Shown here: positions 23,617 through 35,400 of the stretch, piece after piece
Layout of the letters: each line of letters starts with the position of its first letter
Numbering within the stretch: position 1 is the first letter of the stretch
Assembly: GCA_030533445.1 (NCBI GenBank)
Contig: CM060081.1
Location: 36,379,111 to 36,443,110, forward strand
Length of the DNA stretch: 64,000 bases
DNA from: Cyprinodon diabolis
Taxonomy: Eukaryota; Chordata; Actinopteri; Cyprinodontiformes; Cyprinodontidae
Direction: 5' to 3'
Notes under the pieces: model-generated
The model's database searches: none
What the model saw: only the letters and a program-made list of their open reading frames with translations
Told to the model about the DNA's origin: nothing
Position numbers and translations under genes: made by a program

Positions 23617-26600
23617 TCACTGCTCATTCTGCTGACTGTCTGTGATGGTAGATACGGCGCCCTGGCCTTTGCTAACATCACTAATACACGCCCACTGGCC
23701 GTCCATGGACTCCTTCCACAGCGTCACCTACAGACACAGAAGGAAATAAAAACCGTTTAATTCAACATCAGCACCTCAAATACTTTTTAAAACGTGTTTA
23801 TATTTGCACAGAGATGCTCATCATAGCTTCTAGACGAATAAACGTTTTGGATTTTACCTTGTTGTCTCCACCAGAAACTGCCAGGATATTTCCAGTGATG
23901 GACCAGCTGACGTGCCAAACCACATCATTGAACTTGTGGAGCAGTTTGGCCGTCCAGGTGTTACCAGCAGGGTCGTCACATGTCCAAATAAACACACGGC
24001 CATCCTGAAAGTAGAAAAAAGAATCAGGAATAATAGAATAGGATTAATCCTTACAAAGCATATTAATATCCTACCTAAAGTAGGCTATATCTATGACAAT
24101 TAGATAATTTTAGGCCAGAATTTAAGTATAATTCTGTTTATTTTACAATGATCCTAAATAAACAAAACAAAACAACTTTAGCAATGACCTCCTATATCAA
24201 AGTGTTGGTTTGCCCTTTTTTCAGTTGAAAAATATCTGGTGTTAAACCATATTCTGTGATATAAGGAGCTGTTGCAGATTGTCACCAGTCTGTTATCTAC
24301 TAACCAAAACTCGCAGGGCTAATACCTAAACTTAGCATCAAAAGAATCACACCCTGCTCTAATTTTGAAGTTAATCATAAGAAAAAAAGACCCTTGAAAA
24401 TGTGTTTTAACATCATCATTTTCAGCTACATAATAAAATGGTAGAGAACTAATTCAAAATGCACACCATAAAAAAAGCACAGTTTATAATATCTTAATAA
24501 TGTTGATATATTGAATAATCAAGTTGAGAAATCTAATCTCTGGCTCCACCTTGTGGTAAAAACTGAGCACAAAGTGAAAGAGCAAGTTTTTTCTTTAGTC
24601 TTTTGTTTTCCCAAATAAACAATCAGAAAGACCACATCGTTGAAACAGAGTCTCATATTAAAATATATTTAAAAAAAGGTTTTCTTTTAAAATGTACCTG
24701 GGAGCAGCTGGCAATGGTGCTGGTGGGAAGGCCGATGGAAGGAGCCCAGCCAACATCTCTCACCCAATCACTGTGCGCCTCCAGCTTCTGGTCCTCCTTC
24801 CACTGACCATCCTCCTCTCTGCAGGGAGGAGGCAACATTCAAAATATAATATACTGACCATTTAAGATGGTATCAAATAAAGAGTCGATTTTTTTATAGA
24901 GGGTTCAAGGTAACTGTACAAACAAACTTCTCTCATTACTATTACAATAATAAGTAATAAGAGTCCAACTTAAAAGGAACTTTAAAGGCTACTGGTGGGA
25001 CATTCACTACCACATCATGTTAAATGAATTTTAATAACTGCAAATAACATTTGGTAATAGTACAAATGTTTGATACACTTTCCTGCTCAAATGTTTATAG
25101 TCATCTTCATTATCCTCCTGCATTATAACATTTTTTTTTCTATAATCCTTCTTTCAAGGCTGTTGGAAAAGTACTTCGGGGGTCATTGCGGAAAGCAGTA
25201 ACCCAAACATTAGACGGTTTATTTAGGATAATGTAAGATCTAAAAGAGGATTTCAGTTCTTTCATTTTTTGTTTTGTTTTTATCTTTTGTCTTGCAGATG
25301 ATACCAGCCTTTGTTTAAATATGTAAATAAAATAAAAATATACGTCAACATAAAAAATAAAACGTTTTCAAAGGATGCTCAAAGCACAGCCCACATTAAA
25401 TATCAAATGCAGCCAATTTGGACCATGCAGACTTACTTCCAGAGTTTAACCAGGTTGTCGCAGCCTCCGGAGACAAAACGTTTGACATAGTTTGGCTTCT
25501 GTCCCGATGGTTGATCAATAAGACTGCCTGGGATTACAGCAGGTGCCCAACTCACTGCATTACAGCCAATCTATAGCAAAAATGAACAAGAGTTTCAGAA
25601 TTAATACAGCCATCAACCCCTAAAGCTAGAAGTAAAAGCAATAAGAACAGGGGGATTTATGTGCCTCTGCAACATACAGTGTGTGCATTGCTGATCTTCT
25701 TGACATCCCACTGCTGATCTCCAGTAAATGTCAGAAGAGAAATCGCCCCGTCGGAGCTGCCACAGGCCAGGATTAACCCAAACTCATATGGACCCCAGCA
25801 AACTGAGTTCACTGTGGACACATGGAAGCAGAAAGAAGAACAAGGTCAACTTCTTTCGACTTGGTACGGGCTGGGTAGCCGTTTTATCAGGATCAGAATC
25901 AGATCAGATCATTTAAATTCGATTGCTTTTTTCTGCACATAATGATTTGTTTAGGGGCTAAAATTCACAATCATGAATGAGCACTAGAAGGGAAGTGAGA
26001 CGCTTCCATGGACAAAAATTTGGACATGACACTTGTGATCTAAAAACAACTTCCACTGATAATTAAAGTGATATATGACTATGGAGACCCTGCTGACGAT
26101 CAGCCCCCTATTAAGCAATAATTTCTTCTTCTTATTTATTTATTTTTTTTTTTAATTCAGACATTTTAGTAGTAGCGATGTAATCATAGTTCTGTGATAT
26201 TTATGATAAGGTTATCATACCATCAGAATTTCATGCCGGCCTAATCCTACTTTGGACTGGAAAATATTCTCTCACAACCAATTCATCACCAGATAATTTA
26301 AGTCTGCTGTTGAATATGCGCACAATCTACTGATGAAATAAATCAAACTTTCTCCACTTATTAAAAAGACAATGACTCTTTTCTCAGAGTTCTACACCCA
26401 AGGCTTAATTTGAGATTTTGGGAAATTTTGCTACAAACAGGGAAAGGTAAAAAAAAAAAAAAACATCACATAATCAAGTAACGTCAGCTAATGCTTAATA
26501 CTGATTTAATACACCTTTGGCAGTAATTACAACCTTGAAACATCCACATAAATTAGATGATGAGAGCTCCAAAAACAAATCACGTAAACTCTTCCAGCAT

Positions 26601-28043
26601 CCATATACAGGGACCACAGATTTACCACTAAATGTAGCAACTAATAAAATCATTGTGTCGTTGAATGTGTTACTCATCCAAGGAAAAAAATGGTCACTAC
26701 CAAGCTAAGCAGAAGGGTGCAGATAATTAAGTCTTCTTCACAGTTCACTACCAACCTGATGATTCGTGTCCATTGTACTCATACATCTTATCCCAGGCTC
26801 CATTCTCCTCCTTCCAGATGATGACTTTTCGGTCGTAAGAACAAGAAGCCAGAATGTTGCCAAACATCGGGTGAGCCCACGCCACCTGCCACACGGGGCC
26901 TTCATGTCTAAAAAGTAGAACATGCGTTATAGAACAAGAGTTAATTCGTTTTACAAAGCTACTTACGTGAACAGAATGGAAAATTTCATCATTAAAAAAA
27001 ATTTTGGGCATTGCAAAGTAAAATTAAAATCTATGAATAACTAAGAATTTTAATTGGGAACATGACAATATTTAATTATGGTTTAAGTGCATTTGGTTAT
27101 GTTTCTTACCCTCTGAGATCTGCCACCAGGATTTGTCCTCCATTCCTGACATCAAAGATCTTGACGGTGCGATCAGAGGAGCATGTGGCAAGACGAGTCC
27201 CATAATAATCCATCTGGGCATCATGCTGCAACAAACAGAAACTGTAATGTTCAACTTTTGCAGATTTTTTCTGACATCAGTGGAAGAATCTGAAGAAATA
27301 ACCTCAAAATATGAAGTGAAGTAATATGTTTGTTACATGGAGCTAAACCTCAGGATCTGGGACTTTCAAAGACAATTCTGTTTGCATAGAGGTTACATAA
27401 ATCTATTACTGAAATAATCAATTAAAATATTTGATTTAGTTATCAAGTAATTATTAAGTTATTATACAATGATATTTAAATTATTAACATGCTATTTGCT
27501 GAAACTTAATTGAAAGCCATAATTAAGATAAAATCTGTTTCTCTATAAGAAACATAGAGATGCACAGCAAAAAAGAAATACATTCTACAAACTACGGACC
27601 TAAAAAACTTCCAAATTTTGCAAATGAAAGTTTTAATAAGTGATTAGCAAATCTTAAACACTTCAGAGTAATTTTATCAAGGCTGACAGACATATCAATA
27701 TGGTAAAATAAAAAAGGGTTTTAATGATAAGCCACTAAAGGCTAACAGTCCAGAACAACAGCGAATAAGATAAAAAGGAAAATAGAACCGAAATACTTAC
27801 GACCATGTCCTCGTGCGAGGTGTCCACTGTGTTAATAACGGATACCTTAAAGTCAAAAACAGTGCAAAAAATTCAAATTATGTACCAATCACAGACAGAT
27901 TAGTCGGCTGCCATTAGCCACTATGCTAACGAATTGCTAATTCTGTGCGAGCACGTCAGCAGCTAACGGTGAATGAAAGACATCACAGTTGACCTGAAGC
28001 AACCTGGCCAGCATTAGAGTTTAAACGAAATTACACTCACCAT
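23617..28043 (-). CDS. sec13: SEC13 homologue, COPII coat and nuclear pore WD-repeat protein
   Basis: Nine exons (28043-28041, 27845-27801, 27225-27110, 26907-26756, 25811-25678, 25570-25437, 24818-24698, 24004-23858, 23727-23617) join to 320 residues; vertebrate SEC13 is about 322. The protein is a six-bladed WD-repeat propeller. It completes the outer COPII cage with SEC31, and also sits in the Nup107-160 nuclear pore complex and in GATOR2. Diagnostic runs include [64 protein letters not shown] and [20 protein letters not shown]. The first coding exon holds only the ATG, directly followed by GTGAGT. All junctions are phase-compatible and no damage is seen. It is co-oriented with the DNase gene and divergent from cand2. 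Confidence 0.98.
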
Positions 28044-28734
28044 GACTGTGGTTTTATCCCTATAAAAATCTTTCAGCAAGACTCTTTCAAATTAACCAGT
28101 TGACCAAACAGTCCGACGTGGCAACAAGTACAGACACCGCTTCCACCGAGTCCGACCTCTTTACCTACCGGTAGGAACAAAGAATTACCACAAATGGTTC
28201 CCCAAACAGGACAAGGCATTCCAGATTAAAGCAAAACTGTTGTTGGCAAAAGTAAAACGTATTTTTAAATTTTTCATAATACTGAAAATTCGTGGTGCAA
28301 AGTGTTATTAGTGTAAAGAACCATTTTAAACAAATGCAGTGCTTTGTTTTTACATATTCCTGAATGCTCATCATATACTTTTATTTCATAATCATGTATG
28401 AAATAAAATAAAAATAGTCAAAACAATACAATAAGGTAAATTCTTAATTAGCAAGCATATTCTACATTAAATCACTACTATGAAGGTGAGTTTAACTGCT
28501 AAAGCTATTAGTTTTTAAAAGATAAACAATGCTTTGCACGTTTTCAAAGAATATCATTAATAAACATAACTATTTTTTTTTTAGAAGAGAGCGAGAAAAA
28601 AGGCAAAAAAAATATGATCATAACTGATGCTTTGTTAGGTTGTAGATGGGAAGAAAGAGGGGTGGAGGCCCCAAATGTTAGGGTACTGTGTCAAAAGAGT
28701 TGGGTGTTCTACAGATTATGGCAAGTATCACTTT

Positions 28735-28865
28735 TGATTCTGGTGAAGATTCTCAGTCCTCCAGGTCTTGGTCAATAAAAAAAAGTAAAAAAAAAAAAAC
28801 CCACTCTACTTTGTTTCCAAGTTTGAAGACGTTACTTCTGAATTCCTTCTGAAAAGCATTGTAGG
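28735..28865. repeat. Dispersed repeat, 'GAAGATTCTCAGTC' family, copy 1
   Basis: 'TGGTGAAGATTCTCAGTCCTCCAGGTC' is followed by an A-rich stretch and 'TTTCCAAGTTTGAAGACGTT'. The same pieces recur at 51310-51480 and about 52645-52745, so this is an interspersed family. No coding content. Confidence 0.65.
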
Positions 28866-29212
28866 ATACATTAACTATAATGGAAAGGTCATTCAGTGTC
28901 AGTCTATACCATTTGCATCAAGGAGAATAATCAATGTTCATCACAAATCTCAACAATTTGAAGAACAGGACATAAGATCTAATTCTGTTAATTGATTTCT
29001 GTGTTGACAATAACTCATCATCATCATTATCCATCAGTTTTGAAGTATTAAATGGTATAGAATATTCCAGTTTAACATCCTTTTATATTATATTATGTAT
29101 CCTTTATGACCCCGTTTAGTCAAACAAGTTAAGTAATTTTGTGCATTTAAATGTATTGTTTTTGTTAGTTGCTATAATTATTGGCTGAGTCTTTTCTCAT
29201 TTTTTGTCATAG

Positions 29213-30370
29213 TTCTATTCTATTCTATTCTATTCTTTGTATTTATATAGCACCCATTCACACATGTCATCTAAAGGCACTTTAGAAAAACAGTTCAACC
29301 AGATCATACAGTCAGATCGGTTCAGTTTTTTATCTAAGGCAAAACAAGCTTATTGCATCAACCTATTGACTTGACAGCAATCCCTCACACCAAGCATGCT
29401 TGTGGTAACAGTGGAGAGTAAAACTCCCTTTTAACAGGAAGAAATCTACAACAGAATCAGGCTCAGTGTGTGCGACCATCTTCAGAGACCAACTGGAGTT
29501 CAAAGAGACATAAGTAGAGATACAAAAAGAAGCAGAGATATAAAAGGCAACTGCCAACCAGCTCCACAGGTGGCCCCATGCAGATAAGACACAGCCAGGC
29601 AGATGAGCTCCGAGCCAGCTCCCATGTCAGAAGACGAAGAGAGCACATACAGTTAGGCACAGTCATAGAAACAGGACTACACTGAAAAACAGGTCAAGCT
29701 CTGACATCCACAAACAAAGGTGTTGATGGCAGCAACACAGCCAACGCCTTTCTCCAGGATGGTGTCACAGCCAAACAGCAGCAGACCAGATCAAGCTACT
29801 CAGAGCAGAGAGAGCACAACGTTAAGGATTGTACTAACACATTTTGGGAGGATAGAGATAGAATGAAGCATGAAATGAATGAAGAATAAAAGATTAAATG
29901 TGGTACCAATGTCCTCCAGCAGTCTAAGCATAACTGCAGAGATAGCTCAGGATAACCTCAGCCACTCTAACTATAAGCTTTATCAAAAAGGAAAGTTTTA
30001 AGCCTACCCTTAAAAGTAGACAGGGTGTCTGCCTCAGGGACTAAAACTGGTAGTTGGTTTTACAGGAAAGGACTCTGACTCTGATTTTTTTCCTATATTT
30101 GAATCATGTAAAGCACTTTGCATTGTCTTTGTACTGAATTGTGCTATACAAATAAATTTGCCTTGCCCTGCCTTGATAACTAAAAGATGTGCCTCCCTTT
30201 ATAGTTCCTATAAAATGTTCAAATCTTTCTAAGAGAATATTATGATTGACTGTATCAAATAGAACACTGACATATAAGACAAGAACAGATAAGTCCATTA
30301 TCTGAGGCCATGACAATATCATTAGTGATTTTCACCAGTGCTGTTTCAGTGCTATGATGAGCTCTAAAAC
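29213..30370. repeat. Long degenerate teleost retroelement-like repeat, part 1
   Basis: It opens with TTCTA pentamers and the same 'CACACATGTCATCTAAAGGCAC' block seen at 5055 and 8050. It then continues much further: 'GGAGAGTAAAACTCCCTTTT', 'CAGTCTAAGCATAACTGCAGAG' and 'GTAGACAGGGTGTCTGCCTC'. I recognise this order as a long, high-copy teleost repeat. No frame is open. The sequence appears to resume at about 31560 after an unrelated block. Confidence 0.6.
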
Positions 30371-30384
30371 CATGGAGAGCCATT

Positions 30385-31200
30385 TTAGCCAAAATTAAAT
30401 AAATAAATAAATGGGTGAAATAAATAAAAAATGAGTAAAATAAATCAAAAAATGAAGAAAACGAGTGAAATAAATAAAAAATTTGTTAAATAAATGATTT
30501 AGCTTTTTCATTAAACCAATTTTTTATTTATTTATTTTTCATATTATCAATTTCCCAATTTCTCTTTTTCATTTATCTATTTGTCATTTATCCCTTTATC
30601 CATTTACCCATTTTTCATTAATCTAATTTTCATTTAACCACTTTTCAATTTCCCTTTTTCATTAAGCCAATTTTTTTATTTTTTTATTTTTCAGATTATC
30701 TATTTCTCAATTTCTGTTTTATCTATTTTTCATGTATCTATTTTTCATTTGTCCATTTTTCATTTATCCCTTTATTTATTTACCCATTTTTCATTAATCT
30801 ATTTTTTAATTTAACCATTTTTCAATTTCCTTTTTCCATTAACCCGATTTTCTATTTCCCAGTTTCATTAATCAATTTCTCATATATCCCTTTTTTTACT
30901 TACCCATTTTCTTTTATCTATTTTTCATTTACCCATTTTCATTAATCTCTTTATCTATTTACCCATTTTTCATTAATTTATCTTTTAATTTAACCACTGT
31001 TCAATTTCCTTTTTCCATTAAACCGATTTCCTATTTCCCGGTTTCATTAATCAATTTCTCATATATCCCTTTTTTATTTACCAATTTTTCTTTTATCTAT
31101 TTTTCATTTACCATTTGTTTGAAAAATGTTTAATTTTCTCATTTTCCAATTTCCCTTATTCATTAAGTATTTCCTTATTTTTTAATTTATCACATTCTAT
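30385..31200. repeat. Low-complexity array with inverted arms
   Basis: The first ~110 bp consists of AAATAAATAAATGGGTG / AAAAAATGAGTAAAAT type units. From about 30510 to 31140 the complementary style takes over: CATTTTTCATTTATC, CCATTTTTCATTAATC and similar 12-16-bp units, more than thirty of them, all imperfect. The two arms are complementary in style, so the array could fold on itself. No coding potential. Confidence 0.75.
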
Positions 31201-31204
31201 TTTA

Positions 31205-31558
31205 CCTTCTTCGCTTCTGCTTTAATATGATAATGAGGGGCGGTGTCTTCAGGCTACAATGGCAGCCTATTGGTTGGTTAGATGCAACTGCAGCGCTCAG
31301 TTCCTGTTCAGTAGCAGTCGAAGTTGAAGCTGTTTTTTCAAAAGTAAAAGTTAAACAAAACTCAAAGGACCATAAAACACGTCGGATATTAAACTTACAG
31401 CGTTCTAGTTCATCTATTTGATCGGCAGCTTCCCTAAGAAGAACCGATACTGTGGACTTTCCCTCCGAAAAGCAGTCTAGAAATGGTGAACACAGAGAAC
31501 CGATACAGAACGTGCTGCACCCTCTGTTTCAAACTAGTTTGAAACTCTTGAAAAAGTT
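31205..31558. other. Short unassigned block inside the split repeat
   Basis: This is mixed-complexity sequence with a small GC-richer core ('GGGGCGGTGTCTTCAGGCTACAATGG' at 31237-31262). It lies between the low-complexity array and the resumed repeat. With the array it may be a separate insertion. No gene was recognised. Confidence 0.35.
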
Positions 31559-31559
31559 A

Positions 31560-32190
31560 ATTATGGTGTAATTGGTAACACCCTTGTTTAGCAACTATTT
31601 TCTCTAGTATTTTACATAAGAAAGGGAGACTAGATATAGATATATGTAGGACTATAATTGACCAAGTCATCTTGGTCAAGAGACAATTTAATTACAGCTA
31701 ACTTAAAAGCCCGAGGTACATATCCCTGTATCAGGGATAGGTTAATCACATCGAAAATGGAGGAGGAAATCTGAGGGAAAATTTCCTTCAATAACATGGT
31801 TGGAACTGGATCTAACATAAAAGTTTAAGGCTTAGATGAAGATAGAAGTTTTTCTAGCTCTGTAAATTCAACTGAATCAAATCAGTCTAATCCTGATTCA
31901 GGTTCTATAGTTACCTCAGATGCTGCCTCAACTTCCAGAGATAAACCAATCATACTTACAGGGTTGACAACTATCTTATTTCTAATAGAATCAAACCTAT
32001 TTTTAAAGAATCCCATGAAATCACTACTGCTAAGAGCAGGTGGAATGGATAGTTCAACAGACCTATGGCTCTGGATGAGTTTGGCAACTGTATTTAAAAT
32101 ATATCTGATATTATTCTATTCTCTTCTATTAATGACAATAAATAACCTCCTCGTGCTTCCTATTCTATTCTATTCTATTCTATTCTATTA
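31560..32190. repeat. Long degenerate teleost retroelement-like repeat, part 2
   Basis: Blocks such as 'AACACCCTTGTTTAGCAACT', 'CTTAAAAGCCCGAGGTACAT' and 'ATACTTACAGGGTTGACAAC' belong, as I recall, to the same teleost repeat as part 1. The copy ends in TTCTA pentamers at 32160-32190, as part 1 begins with them. No open frame of interest. Confidence 0.5.
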
Positions 32191-32460
32191 TGACATGTCA
32201 ATTACAACAATGGTGTATATTTCATGCCCACCAGGGAGCAGCACAAACCAACCCACGCTTGACCTTTCATCTATTTTTATCAGGGCCCAGCAGGTGTCAG
32301 GTTCCAGAGGCTATTTCTTCTCCCTTCAGCCCACCAGCCTCGCCATGTTGTCAGGGTAAACCTGTTGCCCCGTTTTCACTTCTTACGACAGATCTTAACT
32401 TTAATAACTTTAATAGATCTTAAATTTAATAGTAGCGGTGTCAGCTGTTAAATTACCACC

Positions 32461-35400
32461 ATGTCGAGTGTTTCTTACCACATCTCCAGCTTGTTGGAGA
32501 AAATGACATCAACTGACAAAGATTTCAGGTAAAGTAAGAGTTAGTCAGCAGCTCTGGAAGTGACATGATGACCCATTTAGTCTGTCTGATGTCATGTGAA
32601 TGCCATTTTGTCAAAATGTTGACATGTTTGCACTACTCCCAAAGTAAAACCTGCTTGTTTTTATATTTTTTCCTGGATCTATTGTGTATATAAACTGCTC
32701 ATACAGTCTCTCTTATTCAGCAAATCATGTGATGCTGTCAATCAGCTAAATCAGAGGAAAAAAAGTCAAGTTTTTCAGCAGTATATATATTTAAAAAAAG
32801 CTAAATGAAGTACAAGACTATTCTGAATATTTATAGACCACAAAGAACCTACCCCTTGGCTATTCTTGGCAAACTGGAAGTTTTTTTTTTGTTTTTCCCC
32901 ATTTTACTTTTTTAAATGTATTGATAGCAGTTTTATATTGAATCAAATATTGATACCCTTTTGTCTTAAACGTATTTACGTAAAATTCATGTGCGGTTCT
33001 AGACAGGGGCCAGGATCAGTTCTACAGGGGCCAGCAGGGGAACTGGCCCCAGCTGGCCCCTGTAGAACTGGTCCTTATTCTGACATTAGGATCAACATGT
33101 AATACCAACTTTTTCTTGGTAGCAGTTGTTATAGGATAACAATGCGGCTTAAATGTTTTAATATTAATTCATTGAAAAAAAAAGGAACAATACCTGTGAA
33201 ATACTACGTGCTTTTTTTAACTGCACAGAATAGCACTCAAAAATATAAATGAAAAGTGTAGAGACAGTGGCTGTTTTTCATACCTTTACAGAAGTAAATG
33301 AGATCAGTGGTTAAGACTGGTTTTAAGTATCGGCCAATCACTGATCTCCAAAATAAAGGAAACCTGGGCCAATTAATTTGTGCACCCCTACTTTCCATCT
33401 GCTATACCTGGGATATCCAGAACCACAACTGGCTTTTTAGTTCTGATTCTCACTTAATACACATTGATCTGTGGCCCTGTTTTTTTGCCACTTGCTTTTT
33501 TTTTGTGCCCCTTTGAAACAGCACTGACTCCAATCCGGCCCCATTAGCAAATTTGACCCGGAACTGCCACTGTTTAGATTATTTCAATAGATTGTTTTTA
33601 GTCCCAAATTTTTTATGATTTTCTTATGCATTTGTATGCAGATTATTTACCCTTTTTTTTCTTAGACTGATTCTTAATTTTAAATATGTGAAGCTTGCCT
33701 GGAAAGATGATAACTACATTACTCCCACTGCCATTGTGTCAATATACTGCTTTACATTAGGACTAACACAATATATTTTATTAAAACTCAAAAAAGTGTT
33801 TTTGTTTTTTTAAACAACTTTAGTTTGTCAATCTGATCTTTTGGATATCCCTATATTTGTCTGACTAATGTCCTGACTAAGTAGGGTTTGTGATGCTTAT
33901 CTTTATTTTGTTAATCCGTTCCATGCGCTATCATGAACTCAGAGCAACTATCCTCTTCATTTTTAATAAAATGCATTCTCTTTAAATAAACAAGATCTTA
34001 CCTTGTTTATTTATGCATTATTCTTGTTACATAATGACAAGAATTAGGTCATGTTTGGACCCTTCAAAAAAATAACATGTCAGAAATGTTTGGGATACTT
34101 AACATCATTTGTCTTTCTCTGGTGACAGATTGAGGTGTTTCATTGAGGTTTGTCATACCAAACTAATAACTGCGTCCAGCATAGGCCAGTTAGAACAAGA
34201 GCAGACGAAATAGCTTAAACTGACAATCAAGAAAATGACGTATGCTCTAACAAGCAAATGATCAAACTGTGTGGGAAAATAACATCAGTCATGTTTGTTT
34301 TCTTTCTTCCTGTTTACTGATTTAATCCCTGTCTTTTTACTTATTATTGTCTTGTTCATTTTGAATGCCTGTTTGTTTCTGCATTGCATTGGTGTGAGTC
34401 CAGATTTATGGCCACAAATGACCTGATGCTGGAACTGCAGAAAGACAGCATTAAACTGGATGAGGACAGTGAGAGAAAAGTGGTCAACATGCTGCTCAGA
34501 CTACTGGAGGACAGGAATGGAGAGGTGCAGAACCTGGCAGTAAAATGGTAAAACTTACCACAGACATAGTGTATACTGACATATTGACACATCTAGACAT
34601 ATCTGCAATGTGTCTAGATGCAGTGAAATTATACAGTTTACCAAATTTATCTGGGATGAACTTGAACCAGTGTTTTCCTAGATCAGCTATAAGGAATCTG
34701 TCTACTATTTATACATTTACAAAGAATGTCTGACCTATTTTAACTTTTTTGTTTTTATTTAAGAAGCATTTTTATTAACTTTAAATTATCAGCAGTTAAG
34801 GGTATGTTGATTTTTATTTTATTTTATTTTATTTTAATAGAGCAGTTAAGACACAGACTGTTTTGTCTGCATCATGAAGAAACCTTTCTTAAAGGCTTTT
34901 GTTGAAGTAAAATACTGTTGATTTTCAGTCTGGCCCCTCTGGTGAGTAAAGTGAAGGAGCCTCAGGTGGAGGCGATGGTGGACATACTGTGTGCCAACAT
35001 GATGTCAGACAAGGAGCAGCTGAGAGACATTTCCAGCATGGGACTGAAGGCTGTGATTGCTGAGCTGCCGCTGTCTGCCTCAGGTGAACACTGGTTCGGG
35101 ATTTTCCTTTGTCCTTTAAGCCAAAAGAGCCAATTATCTGGTTTCTGTCTAATATTACCTAGGCAGCTCCAACACAATAGAAATGATCAATAAACAGTGT
35201 GTTTTCATTAAATAGCGGCGTAAGTGGTACCTAAATAGATGATTACCCCACAGGACTGAGATTTGTGTTTTGAATAAAGAAGCAGCTCTTCCCTTCATCT
35301 ATATCTCTGTATATTTTTGTGTTTATATTGGTGGACAGGTGTGAATCTCACAGCCAGTGTGTGTAAGAAGATTACTTCCCAGCTGATTGGTGCCATGGGG

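Noticed and set aside
32190..32423. Open frames just upstream of the cand2 start
   Set aside because: They run out of the TTCTA repeat and carry no family motif. The cand2 ATG at 32461 starts a sequence that matches the family N-terminus exactly where expected.
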